DNA from: an uncultured Oscillibacter sp.
Lineage (GTDB): Bacteria > Bacillota > Clostridia > Oscillospirales > Oscillospiraceae
DNA: 9,142 nucleotides
Reading direction: 5' to 3'
Assembly (NCBI GenBank): GCA_946183715.1
Contig: CAMHDB010000064.1
Location: 1 to 9,142, forward strand
The translations under genes and the position numbers were made by a program. Under the pieces are notes generated by a model. It was not told the origin of the DNA and did not search any database. It saw only the letters and a list, made by a program, of their open reading frames with translations. Position 1 is the first letter of the stretch. The number at the start of each line of letters is the position of its first letter. Shown here one piece after another: positions 1 through 6,213 of this stretch.

Positions 1-58
1 GATACAGCGGGCTTGCCTTGTCCAGCTTTTCCAGCCACAGATTGTATAATTCGTTCAT
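1..58 (-). CDS. Partial CDS, N-terminal 19 residues only; possibly a phosphohexomutase-type enzyme
   Basis: Only the first 19 codons are in the window (MNELYNLWLEKLDKASPLY); the gene continues past the left edge. The start is well supported: GGAGG at 63-67 (minus strand) lies 4 nt before the ATG at 58. It follows the second permease gene by 54 bp, with a perfect hairpin in between, and has the same orientation, so it may be the last or next gene of the nucleoside import operon. The pattern of a short acidic-aromatic start with Y-x-x-WL resembles the N-termini of clostridial phosphoglucomutase/phosphomannomutase proteins, which would suit catabolism of ribose 1-phosphate or related sugars. That identity is an inference from 19 residues and could easily be wrong; that a gene starts here is much safer. 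Confidence 0.6.
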   Translation of the reverse strand, partial: MNELYNLWLEKLDKASPLY

Positions 59-75
59 AATTCCTCCATGATTTT

Positions 76-104
76 GTGACAGGGGGACGGCCTCCCCCTG
101 TCAC
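76..104 (-). other. Perfect intercistronic hairpin (12-bp stem, 5-nt loop)
   Basis: The arms GTGACAGGGGGA (76-87) and TCCCCCTGTCAC (93-104) are exact reverse complements around a 5-nt loop. The hairpin lies between the stop codon of the second permease (113) and the start of the partial gene (58). Neither strand carries a T-tract after the stem, so it does not look like a classical intrinsic terminator. It more likely protects the 3' end of the transporter mRNA or marks a processing or partial termination site. Confidence 0.7.
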
Positions 105-112
105 GACACGCG

Positions 113-982
113 TTATCCTTTGGCGAGTTTCTCTTTGCGCTTGCGCACAATGTAGCTGAATACCGCGAGGCCAATCAGCGTTGTTGCGTAGGGAATCATC
201 TGGATAAGCTCCACGGGGATACTCGTCAACTGCAATTGGTTCCCGACCGCTTGCGCGATTCCGAACAGCATCGCCACGGCGAATCCGCCGATGGGCGTAT
301 TGGCGCCCATTTCACTGGCGGCGAGGGCGATGAACCCGCGCCCCGACTGCATATTCTTCGTAAACGAGTTCATATAGCCGCCGGAGAGGAAGTAGCCGCC
401 GCAGGCGCAGAGTACGCCGCTGAGAATCAGCGCGATATACTGTATCCGGATGGACTTCACGCCGACGGATTCCGCGGCGTTCTTGTTTTCGCCGACGGAG
501 CGGATTTGCAGGCCGAGGGGGGTCTTGTAGAGGAACAGGTGCATGACGGCGACCATGAGCAGGGCGAGGACGGTCATAATGTTGACGCCGCCGAACGCCG
601 GGGCCGAGACCGTCGAGAACGTCGACGAGCCGCGGTCGCCCGAGAAGGCCAGCAGTAACAGGACAGTCCCGCCCGTCGCCGTGAGGTTGATTGCGATAGC
701 GGCGAGAATTTCGTCGGTCTTCAGGTTCAGGATAAAGAAGGCGAGTATAAGCCCGATGAGGCCGCCGCAGACGCACGTCAGGACTAAGGCGGCGAGCCAG
801 CTTCCGGTGATATGGCTGAAAATCACGCCGAAGAGCGCGCTAAAGAGCATGATACCCTCCAGAGCCATATTGCAGATTCCGGCTTTCGCCGCGACGCCCG
901 CCGCGAGTGTGGCGAACAGAATCGGCGTCGTCGCGCGGAGAATGGCGATGACGAAATCCGGGGACAAAAACAGTCGTAACAT
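113..982 (-). CDS. ABC transporter permease, nucleoside (guanosine/BMP-type) importer, second subunit (NupQ-like)
   Basis: This 289-residue protein is a polytopic membrane protein of the BPD_transp_2 family, the second of the paired permeases that form the channel of BMP-lipoprotein-dependent nucleoside importers. Family-typical stretches are visible: an N-terminal segment with GICNMALEGIML (35-46), a cytoplasmic loop TPLGLQIRSVGENKNAAES (154-172) that contacts the ATPase, and GRGFIALAA (214-222), followed by PYATTLIGL near residue 264 and a basic C-terminal tail (VRKRKEKLAKG). Length is normal for the family (about 290-310). The ATG at 982 lies one base after the TGA of the preceding permease, so translation is probably coupled; its GAGGGGG Shine-Dalgarno lies inside the upstream gene. 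Substrate (purine nucleosides rather than simple sugars) is inferred from the companion BMP lipoprotein. Confidence 0.92.
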   Translation of the reverse strand: MLRLFLSPDFVIAILRATTPILFATLAAGVAAKAGICNMALEGIMLFSALFGVIFSHITGSWLAALVLTCVCGGLIGLILAFFILNLKTDEILAAIAINLTATGGTVLLLLAFSGDRGSSTFSTVSAPAFGGVNIMTVLALLMVAVMHLFLYKTPLGLQIRSVGENKNAAESVGVKSIRIQYIALILSGVLCACGGYFLSGGYMNSFTKNMQSGRGFIALAASEMGANTPIGGFAVAMLFGIAQAVGNQLQLTSIPVELIQMIPYATTLIGLAVFSYIVRKRKEKLAKG

Positions 983-983
983 A

Positions 984-2051
984 TCACGCGACCCCCTCTT
1001 TTTGTAAGGCCGCTTTGGCCTCCCGTGCGATAATCCGGTGTTTCGTCTTGCTCAGGAACTGCTCCGCGACCGCCAGCAGGATAATGACGCCCTGCGTAAT
1101 CTGCACGACTTCCAGCGTCACGTCTGTGGTACGCGCCATAATGGAAGCGCCGGTACGGAGATAGGCCAGAAAGAGCGCGGCGAGCGGGGTTTTGAGGGGG
1201 TCTTTCTTGGCGAGCGTACAAATCACGATAGCGTCCCAGCCGTAGCCGAGGAGGGAAGTCCACGTAAAGCGGCCGTAAATCGGGCTGAGGATTTCGACGC
1301 CGCCGCCGAGGCCCGCCACCGCCCCGCCGACTAACTGCGAAATCAGGATGACTTTCACGATGTCGATTCCGGAATACTCCGCGAACTGCTTGTTGGAACC
1401 CGCGATACGCAACTCGTAGCCGATTTTGCTACGGTACAGGAAGACGTAGCCGAGCACCGCGACGGCGAGCGCGATAATCAGGCCGAAGTGAATGCGGGTG
1501 CCGGAAAAGAGCGTGGGGAGTTTGGCGGTTTTGGGGAGCGAATAGGACGCCGCGCCCGCGGCGGGGTCGAGGATGAAGTGCATGAGGATGAACGTACAGA
1601 ACCACAGGGAAATGTAGTTAATCATGAGGGAGGCGACCATTTCGGAGGCCCCGGTCTTGATTTTGAGGATGGCGGGGAGAGCCGTAAAGAACGCGCCCGC
1701 CGCCGCCGCGAGAATCAGGCACACCGCCGGGGCGATTCCTGCGGGGAGCGCGAGTTTGAGCGCGAACGCCGCCGCGACCAGTCCGCCGAGGTGGAACGCG
1801 CCCTCCGACGCGAGGTTAATCTGGTTCGCCGCGAACATGATACAAACGCCCGTACCCGTAAAGATAAGGGGAATCATGGCCTCCACGACGTTGGCGAGGT
1901 TGCGACTGCTCTTGAAGGGGCCTGTAATGAGGGCCACAATCGCCGCGACGGGCTGTTTGCTCACCATGAAAATCAGCGCGAACGAGACCAGAAGGGCGAT
2001 AAGGATGGAGAAGAACAGGCGGAAGATTTCAAAACGTTTCTCAGCGCTCAT
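984..2051 (-). CDS. ABC transporter permease, nucleoside (guanosine/BMP-type) importer, first subunit (NupP-like)
   Basis: This hydrophobic 355-residue protein is the longer of the two BPD_transp_2 permeases. Family features are an N-terminal membrane anchor (residues 12-30), TGTGVCIMFAANQINLASEG (66-84 region), TGASEMVASLMINYISLW (133-150), and the cytoplasmic coupling loop SKIGYELRIAGSNKQFAEY (208-226). I chose the ATG at 2051 because GGGAGGGG (2058-2065) lies 6 nt upstream on the minus strand; an in-frame ATG at 2075 would add 8 residues but lacks a good Shine-Dalgarno. With the 2051 start, the gene overlaps the ATPase gene by 11 bp, and its stop is one base from the next permease, so all three are one translationally coupled unit. 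Role: together with the second permease it forms the transmembrane path for nucleosides delivered by the lipoprotein. Confidence 0.92.
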   Translation of the reverse strand: MSAEKRFEIFRLFFSILIALLVSFALIFMVSKQPVAAIVALITGPFKSSRNLANVVEAMIPLIFTGTGVCIMFAANQINLASEGAFHLGGLVAAAFALKLALPAGIAPAVCLILAAAAGAFFTALPAILKIKTGASEMVASLMINYISLWFCTFILMHFILDPAAGAASYSLPKTAKLPTLFSGTRIHFGLIIALAVAVLGYVFLYRSKIGYELRIAGSNKQFAEYSGIDIVKVILISQLVGGAVAGLGGGVEILSPIYGRFTWTSLLGYGWDAIVICTLAKKDPLKTPLAALFLAYLRTGASIMARTTDVTLEVVQITQGVIILLAVAEQFLSKTKHRIIAREAKAALQKEGVA

Positions 2052-3594
2052 AAACAGCCCCTCCCAGTTCGTCATCGTGCCGGAGGCCCAGCATATACTG
2101 TCCGAGCTGTTCTTCGGTCACGCTCCCGACATCGGTAAACAGGCCGGAGAATTTGCCCTTGTACATGACCGCCAGACGGTCGCTCAAAGAGAATACTTCG
2201 TTCAAGTCCGCCGAGACGAGAATCACGGCACAGCCGGCGTCGCGGTATTCGAGGAGGCGCCGCCGGATGAACTCCGCCGCGCCCACGTCGATTCCCCGTG
2301 TAGGCTGATTGGCGATGATGATGTCGGGGCCGGTGGAGAACTCGCGCGCGACAATCACCTTTTGGATGTTGCCGCCGGAGAGCATGCCGACATTCTGTTC
2401 CGGGTTCTTGCACTTGACCAGATATTCCTTGACCAGTTCGGCGGCGCGCCGGGCCAGTACCTTTGTTTTGAGAAGGAACTTCCCGGAGTAGGCCGGGTCG
2501 TTGTACTGGTTCGAGAACATGTTCTCGCGGATGCTCAAATTCCCGGCACAGCCGCTCGTCATACGGTCTTCGGGGATGTGTCCCATTTTGCGGTCGCGCA
2601 CGCCCTTGACCGTATCCCGCCGGATATCCGCGCCCTTGATGAAGATGTCGCCGCCGTAGGACTTGTTGATAGCTGTCAGCGTGTTGATGAGTTCGGACTG
2701 CCCGTTGCCCTCAACCCCGGCGATTCCGAGAATCTCGCCGCCTTTGAGGTCGAACGAGAGCTTGTCGACTTTGAGCACGCCCTGCGCGTTGTGTACGGTC
2801 AAATCCCGCACGGACAGCATGACTTCTTTCAGGACAGGCGGTTTCTTGTCGAACGTCAGCACAACCTCGCGGCCCACCATCAGTTTCGACATGTCGTCGG
2901 TGCTGATTTCGGAGACCTCGTAGGTGCCCATGCTCCGCCCGTTGCGCATAATTGTGGCGCGGTTGCAGATACGCTTGATTTCGTCCAGCTTGTGGGAGAT
3001 GAAAATAATCGTGTGCCCGTCGGCGCGGAGCTTTTCGAGTTGTACGAACAGCTCGTCGGTTTCCTGCGGGGTGAGCACGGCGGTCGGCTCGTCGAGAATC
3101 AGGATATCCGCGCCGCGGTAGAGCGCCTTCAGGATTTCGACTTTCTGCTTGACGCCCACCGGGATTTCCTCGACTTTCGCGGTCACGTCGATGTCGAAAT
3201 TGTACTGCTCCGCGATTCTCCGGGCCTCGTCGACGGCCTTCTTCATGTCGATAAAGAGGCCGTTTTTCGGCTCCACGCCGAGAATGATATTCTCCGCCAC
3301 CGTCAGCGACGGCACGAGCATAAAGTGCTGGTGTACCATGCCGATACCCTTGCTGATGGCGTCCATAGGGGACTTTATCGTCGTCTCCTCCCCGTTGAGG
3401 ATGATTTTTCCGGAATCGGGGGTTTCAATCCCGAAAAGCACCTTCATGAGGGTACTTTTCCCCGCGCCGTTTTCACCGAGAAGGGAGTGGATTTCGCCCT
3501 TTTTCAGGGTCAGGCTGACATCTTCGTTGGCGACAACTCCGTTGCCGTAGATTTTCATGATGTTTTGCATCTGCAAGACATACTGTTCAGACAT
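2041..3594 (-). CDS. ABC transporter ATP-binding protein, nucleoside importer, two fused ABC domains (NupO/RbsA-like)
   Basis: This 517-residue protein has two ABC domains in tandem, as in RbsA- and NupO-type ATPases, and powers the importer from the cytoplasmic face. Domain 1 has Walker A GENGAGKST (40-48), Q-loop VHQHF (87-91), a degenerate signature IPVGVKQ (144-150), Walker B ILILDEP (164-170) and H-loop HK (201). Domain 2 has a degenerate P-loop GVEGNGQSE (293-301, lacking GKS/T), a canonical signature LSGGNIQ (405-411), a degenerate Walker B IIIANQPTRGID (425-436, Asn-Gln replacing Asp-Glu) and SADL in place of the H-loop. These substitutions are usual for this subfamily, so probably one composite site hydrolyses ATP; the gene is not broken. 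Start ATG at 3594 follows an AGGGGGA Shine-Dalgarno by 7 nt. It follows the lipoprotein gene by 39 bp and overlaps the permease gene. Confidence 0.95.
   Translation of the reverse strand: MSEQYVLQMQNIMKIYGNGVVANEDVSLTLKKGEIHSLLGENGAGKSTLMKVLFGIETPDSGKIILNGEETTIKSPMDAISKGIGMVHQHFMLVPSLTVAENIILGVEPKNGLFIDMKKAVDEARRIAEQYNFDIDVTAKVEEIPVGVKQKVEILKALYRGADILILDEPTAVLTPQETDELFVQLEKLRADGHTIIFISHKLDEIKRICNRATIMRNGRSMGTYEVSEISTDDMSKLMVGREVVLTFDKKPPVLKEVMLSVRDLTVHNAQGVLKVDKLSFDLKGGEILGIAGVEGNGQSELINTLTAINKSYGGDIFIKGADIRRDTVKGVRDRKMGHIPEDRMTSGCAGNLSIRENMFSNQYNDPAYSGKFLLKTKVLARRAAELVKEYLVKCKNPEQNVGMLSGGNIQKVIVAREFSTGPDIIIANQPTRGIDVGAAEFIRRRLLEYRDAGCAVILVSADLNEVFSLSDRLAVMYKGKFSGLFTDVGSVTEEQLGQYMLGLRHDDELGGAVYER
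2058..2065 (-). promoter_or_regulatory. Shine-Dalgarno deciding the start of the first permease
   Basis: GGGAGGGG on the minus strand, 6 nt before the ATG at 2051 and inside the end of the ATPase gene. It favours the 2051 start over the in-frame ATG at 2075. Confidence 0.7.
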
Positions 3595-3619
3595 ACTGCT
3601 TTCCCCCTGTCTGTACGGC

Positions 3620-3636
3620 TGACGCCGCGCGCGTCA
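3620..3636 (-). other. Short hairpin across the lipoprotein stop codon
   Basis: The arms TGACGC and GCGTCA (6 bp, 5-nt GC loop) include the TGA stop of the lipoprotein gene and lie before the ATPase gene. There is no U-tract. In binding-protein operons such a stem often leaves the lipoprotein message more abundant than the downstream transporter message; here that role is an inference. Confidence 0.45.
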
Positions 3637-4746
3637 CTGAAGGGCGACCGAGGCTTTGAGCGATTCGATTTCTTCCGTACTCATCGTGGAGGAGCTGTAG
3701 ACCTTGATTTCTCCGGCGGAAATTTTGGCTTCCATCTCATCCACGGCGGCGCGGATATTCTCCGGCACCATTTCCTCGTAATGCGCGTCCTTTACCAGAT
3801 TCACGCCGCCCTCGGCAAAGCCGAAATAGGCCTGCGTGCCGTAGGACAATTCCCCGTCCATGTCCTGTTTCAGGGTGACGTAGAGCGCGTTGCCCACGTT
3901 TTTGAGCGCGGACGTGGGGATACACCCGGCGTAGTCGGGCAACAGCGCGGCTTGGTCGGAGTCGACGCCGAAGGCGAGTTTCCCGGTCTCCTTGGCGGCC
4001 TCCAGCAGGCCCATACCGGCGGAACCGGCGACGTTAAAGCCGCAATCCGCGCCCGCGTTGAACATGGCGAGGGAGAGGTCTTTGCCCTTGGCGGAGTCCT
4101 CGTAGTTGCCCACCATGCTGACGGCTACTTTGACATCGGCTCTGGCGTCCTTGGCGCCCTGAATGTAGCCGACAAGGAAGTCGTTGATGACCTTGCCCGC
4201 CATGCCGCCCAAGAAGCAGATTGCGCCGCTCTTGGACATTAACGCCGCCTCCGCGCCGACAAGATACGAGACCTCGTTCTGCTTGAAGAGAATATTGTAT
4301 ACGTTGCCGGGGTTGCCGTTGGCCGCGAAATCGAACGTCTCATCGAAAAAGACGAACTTCTGGTCGGGGAACTGTTCGACCGCGTTGTTGAGCGCGTCCA
4401 GCATGGTGAAGGAACCCGTGATGATAACATCGTACTCTCCGGAGTCGCAGTAGTCGAGAATGGTCGGCTCGTAATTGGACTGGTCAGCCGCGCCGCCGCC
4501 CATCTGCTCTACTTTGTAGTCGAACCCGTCGCCGAGTTCGGCCTTGAGGGAGGCGAGGCCGTCGTTGGCCGAATCCCAGAAGGACTTGTCGCCGAGGGTA
4601 CCGGCAATCAGGAGCGCGGCTTTATAAGTCCCGTTGCCCCCGCCGGAGCCGGACGGCGCACCGGAAGCGTCGCCGCCCCCGCACCCGCTCAGCATGGCGA
4701 GAAGCATTCCCGCCGCCAGAAGCAATGACAATACCTTTTTCTTCAT
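3634..4746 (-). CDS. BMP-family nucleoside-binding lipoprotein of an ABC importer (NupN/BmpA/PnrA-like)
   Basis: This 370-residue extracellular substrate receptor is tethered to the membrane by a lipid. It starts with a lipoprotein signal peptide: MKKK, a hydrophobic core (5-19) and the lipobox LSGC with Cys22 as the lipidation site, followed by a flexible Gly/Ser linker (23-39). Family motifs follow: GDKSFW (52-57), ICFLGGMAGKVINDF (176-190), GYIQGAKDA (193-201), a GAD(C)GFNVAGSAGMG stretch (232-246) and GVDSDQ (260-265). The family binds purine nucleosides. I chose the ATG at 4746 because AAGGAGGT lies 7 nt upstream and a signal peptide begins there; a longer in-frame reading from 4887 would start inside the promoter. 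It is the first gene of the operon with the ATPase and two permeases. Confidence 0.95.
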   Translation of the reverse strand: MKKKVLSLLLAAGMLLAMLSGCGGGDASGAPSGSGGGNGTYKAALLIAGTLGDKSFWDSANDGLASLKAELGDGFDYKVEQMGGGAADQSNYEPTILDYCDSGEYDVIITGSFTMLDALNNAVEQFPDQKFVFFDETFDFAANGNPGNVYNILFKQNEVSYLVGAEAALMSKSGAICFLGGMAGKVINDFLVGYIQGAKDARADVKVAVSMVGNYEDSAKGKDLSLAMFNAGADCGFNVAGSAGMGLLEAAKETGKLAFGVDSDQAALLPDYAGCIPTSALKNVGNALYVTLKQDMDGELSYGTQAYFGFAEGGVNLVKDAHYEEMVPENIRAAVDEMEAKISAGEIKVYSSSTMSTEEIESLKASVALQ

Positions 4747-4753
4747 CTTCCAG

Positions 4754-4761
4754 ACCTCCTT
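4754..4761 (-). promoter_or_regulatory. Shine-Dalgarno of the BMP lipoprotein gene
   Basis: AAGGAGGT on the minus strand, 7 nt before the ATG at 4746. It decides the start and rules out the 47-residue N-terminal extension. Confidence 0.85.
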
Positions 4762-4824
4762 GAGTTGTTCTTTGTTCCGTCCGGCACGGCGTGTCTCATT
4801 TGGGGCACAATCGCCGCGGCCCGT

Positions 4825-4850
4825 AGAAAGGAAGGATTCGCTTCCTTTCT
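4825..4850 (-). other. Perfect hairpin/inverted repeat at the 5' end of the ABC operon transcript
   Basis: The arms AGAAAGGAAG (4825-4834) and CTTCCTTTCT (4841-4850) match over 10 bp around a 6-nt loop. The start site predicted from the -10 box is near 4852, so the stem would begin within a few nucleotides of the mRNA 5' end. It could stabilise the message against 5' decay or, as DNA, be an operator over the start site. Both roles are inferences. Confidence 0.65.
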
Positions 4851-4858
4851 CCGGGGAT

Positions 4859-4887
4859 ATTATACTTGTTTTCCGGGCGATAGTCAA
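4859..4887 (-). promoter_or_regulatory. Sigma-A promoter of the nucleoside ABC operon
   Basis: On the minus strand, -35 TTGACT (4882-4887) and -10 TATAAT (4859-4864) are separated by exactly 17 bp, matching 11 of 12 consensus positions. The predicted start is near 4852, giving a leader of about 105 nt before the lipoprotein ATG. Confidence 0.9.
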
Positions 4888-4888
4888 C

Positions 4889-4940
4889 CGGAAAGCGGCA
4901 GCCTGCGGACATTGAAACGTGATTTTTTGCCGCTTTTCCG
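4889..4940. repeat. Interrupted inverted repeat adjoining the -35 box of the ABC promoter
   Basis: CGGAAAGCGGCA (4889-4900) is repeated inverted as TGCCGCTTTTCCG (4928-4940), identical except for one extra T in the right arm, with 27 bp between. The left arm ends one base from the -35 hexamer. It may be a paired regulator site or the relic of a terminator stem. Confidence 0.55.
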
Positions 4941-4994
4941 TGGCACCGGGGCTTTACTCCCCGTACCGCGCTGGCGGCGGCGGAATCGAGAAGA

Positions 4995-5012
4995 TTTGTA
5001 ATTTATCACAAA
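4995..5012. promoter_or_regulatory. Pseudo-palindromic operator candidate (cre-like)
   Basis: TTTGTAATTTATCACAAA is symmetric at 7 of 9 base pairs. The inner 14 bp (4997-5010) fit the CcpA cre consensus TGWAANCGNTNWCA at every fixed position except the central CG, which is TT. Because that CG matters for CcpA, another LacI- or CRP-type regulator is equally possible. It lies upstream of both divergent promoters. Confidence 0.35.
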
Positions 5013-5095
5013 AACATAGATTTGGAATCTCTAATTTCATCACTTCTTTGAATACTAGCACAAAACATGACATTTGTCCGAAAAAATTCGTGACA

Positions 5096-5114
5096 GAAAT
5101 CAGGTGAAATCAGG
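5096..5114 (+). repeat. Tandem direct repeat GAAATCAGG x2, 10-bp period, at the PTS promoter -35 region
   Basis: GAAATCAGG occurs at 5096-5104 and again at 5106-5114, one helical turn apart, overlapping the weak -35 region of the putative PTS promoter. This is a plausible activator or repressor site. Confidence 0.45.
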
Positions 5115-5132
5115 CGGCGATTCTTTTATAAT
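5104..5132 (+). promoter_or_regulatory. Putative sigma-A promoter of the PTS operon
   Basis: A perfect TATAAT at 5127-5132 is preceded at 17 bp by GTGAAA (5104-5109), a poor -35 matching 4 of 6 consensus bases. The start would be near 5139, about 46 nt before the IIA ATG. The weak -35 suggests activator-dependent expression. No GG-N10-GC sigma-54 element was found, although many mannose-family PTS operons use one. Confidence 0.6.
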
Positions 5133-5184
5133 GACGCTATCTTTGAGCGCTATTGGACGGCGCGCAAATCAAGGGGGAGTGAAA

Positions 5185-5607
5185 ATGCGTTATCTCCTGT
5201 TTATCAGCCACGGAGGGTTCGCCGACGGACTGACGGAGGCTCTGGGGATGATGGTCGGACAGCGGAACGACATTGTCAAGGTCTCTTTCCGCGACGGCAT
5301 GGGTCTGCCGGAGTTCAAGGAACACGTCCGGGCGGCAATCGCGCCCATGACCCGCGACGACGAAATTGTCGTCATGGCGGATTTGGTCAGCGGTTCCCCG
5401 CTGGCGACGACGATGGACGCCCTCTCCGAACAGGTCGACCTTGACAAGGTTCGGGCCGTGGCGGGCATGAATCTGCCGATGGCCCTGACTGCCGTCGAGA
5501 ACGAGGAGGAACCGCTGGAGGACACCATCGCGGCCATGATGGAAGTCGCTAAAGAACAGGTCACGCCGTTCAACCTGACGGTCAGCGACAGCGAGGACGA
5601 CATCTAA
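5185..5607 (+). CDS. PTS mannose/fructose/sorbose family transporter subunit IIA
   Basis: This 140-residue cytosolic phosphocarrier receives phosphate from HPr and passes it to IIB. The fold and motifs are those of the Man-family IIA domain: YLLFISHGGFADGL with the active-site histidine at residue 9, EALGMMVG (18-25) matching the usual LLG/MLG turn, VVMADLVSGSP (62-72) with Asp66 at the position that supports the active histidine, and GMNLPMAL (94-101). Length is that of a free-standing IIA, not the IIAB fusion seen in enterobacterial ManX. I chose the ATG at 5185 because GGGGGAG lies 5 nt upstream and family homology begins at once; a longer reading from 5074 would cross the promoter. The C-terminus is strongly acidic (SDSEDDI). 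First gene of the operon, 18 bp before IIB. Confidence 0.94.
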   Translation: MRYLLFISHGGFADGLTEALGMMVGQRNDIVKVSFRDGMGLPEFKEHVRAAIAPMTRDDEIVVMADLVSGSPLATTMDALSEQVDLDKVRAVAGMNLPMALTAVENEEEPLEDTIAAMMEVAKEQVTPFNLTVSDSEDDI

Positions 5608-5625
5608 AAACTGGGAGGTTTTTTC

Positions 5626-6120
5626 ATGATTAGCTTTATCCGTATCGACGACCGCATGATTCACGGGCAGACCTGCACCCGCTGGGCCATCGAGTACCCC
5701 TGCACGGGGCTGATTGCCGTCAACGACAAGGCCGCCACCAACTCCGTACTCAAGGCCGCCTACACGAACGCAATCCCCGACAAGAAGACCTTCGTCTGGA
5801 CGCTCGCCGCGTGGCAGGAGAAGAAGGCGAAAGTTCTGGCCTCCAAGGACCAGTATTTCCTCATCACGAAAGACCCCATTGACATGGCGAAAGTCCTGCT
5901 TGACCAGCCGTTCGACCCCGGCATTAAGACGATTATCGTCGGGCCGTGCAACGACCGCCCGGGCGCCATTAAACTCGGCAACAACCAGTCCATTATCCCG
6001 GAAGAGGCGGCGGCCTTCGAGAAACTCATGGCGGCGGGCTACGAAATCGAGTTCGCGCTCGTCAAGGAGACCGCTATCGGCAACTGGAAGAAGTTCCGCG
6101 GACAGTTCGGTTATAACTGA
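5626..6120 (+). CDS. PTS mannose/fructose/sorbose family transporter subunit IIB
   Basis: This 164-residue cytosolic subunit takes phosphate from IIA and phosphorylates the sugar as it emerges from IIC/IID. The N-terminus FIRIDDRMIHGQTCTRW is the hallmark of the PTSIIB_sorb family; His13 in the IHGQ motif is the phosphorylated residue. Also family-like are LIAVND (residues 29-34), the FLITKDP segment near residue 83 and a C-terminal GNWKKFRGQF. Length is typical (about 160). The ATG follows GGGAGG by 7 nt. It is separated from IIC by an unusually long 122-bp gap filled with CRISPR-like repeats, whereas the other gene junctions in the core of this operon are 2-18 bp. Confidence 0.95.
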   Translation: MISFIRIDDRMIHGQTCTRWAIEYPCTGLIAVNDKAATNSVLKAAYTNAIPDKKTFVWTLAAWQEKKAKVLASKDQYFLITKDPIDMAKVLLDQPFDPGIKTIIVGPCNDRPGAIKLGNNQSIIPEEAAAFEKLMAAGYEIEFALVKETAIGNWKKFRGQFGYN

Positions 6121-6203
6121 TTCGCCTCGCCACGGGGCGCGAATTGAAACATCACGGAGCGCGAATTGAAACATCACGGGGCGCAAATTGAATTTGACAG
6201 AGT

Positions 6204-6211
6204 AAGGAGGT
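6204..6211 (+). promoter_or_regulatory. Displaced Shine-Dalgarno of IIC
   Basis: AAGGAGGT is the only strong Shine-Dalgarno upstream of IIC, but the ATG is at 6243, about 32 nt away. The CRISPR-like copy R4 with its 6-bp stem lies in between. No in-frame ATG, GTG or TTG exists closer, since an in-frame TGA sits at 6231-6233. Confidence 0.6.
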
Positions 6212-6213
6212 AT

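Larger units (their letters stand above)
4747..5184. other. Divergent intergenic region (438 bp) between ABC and PTS operons
   Basis: No gene is supported here. It contains the ABC operon leader (about 105 nt, 4747-4852) with a 5' hairpin, the ABC promoter, an interrupted inverted repeat next to its -35 box, an AT-rich segment (about 4990-5100) that contrasts with the GC-rich genes, a pseudo-palindrome at 4995-5012, a tandem 10-bp repeat at 5096-5114 and the PTS promoter. I see no purine riboswitch signature in the leader and no convincing sigma-54 promoter. Confidence 0.8.

Noticed and set aside
2041..3594. Second ABC domain appears inactivated (no GKS/T, Asn-Gln in Walker B)
   Set aside because: These changes are normal in the RbsA/NupO-type tandem ATPases, so this is not gene decay.
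1624..4242. An 872-residue open frame on the plus strand, antisense to the ABC transporter genes
   Set aside because: It lies wholly opposite strongly supported permease, ATPase and lipoprotein genes, has a biased, low-complexity His/Asp/Arg/Gly composition without recognisable domains, and reflects the GC-rich codon pattern of the real genes. It is still open for unusual length, but coding is unlikely.
4747..4852. A purine riboswitch in the ABC operon leader
   Set aside because: The leader of about 105 nt lacks the three-way junction layout and conserved core of the guanine/adenine riboswitch; only the 5' hairpin is evident.
4912..4919. ATTGAAAC, a possible further copy of the CRISPR-like tail
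   Set aside because: Only the 8-mer matches; the GC-rich front is not convincing, and one chance hit of an 8-mer in about 9 kb is not surprising.
4941..4957. TGGCAC as a possible sigma-54 -24 element for the PTS operon
   Set aside because: The downstream part (CTTTA) lacks the required GC at the -12 position and the spacing does not fit, and the site lies more than 200 bp before IIA.
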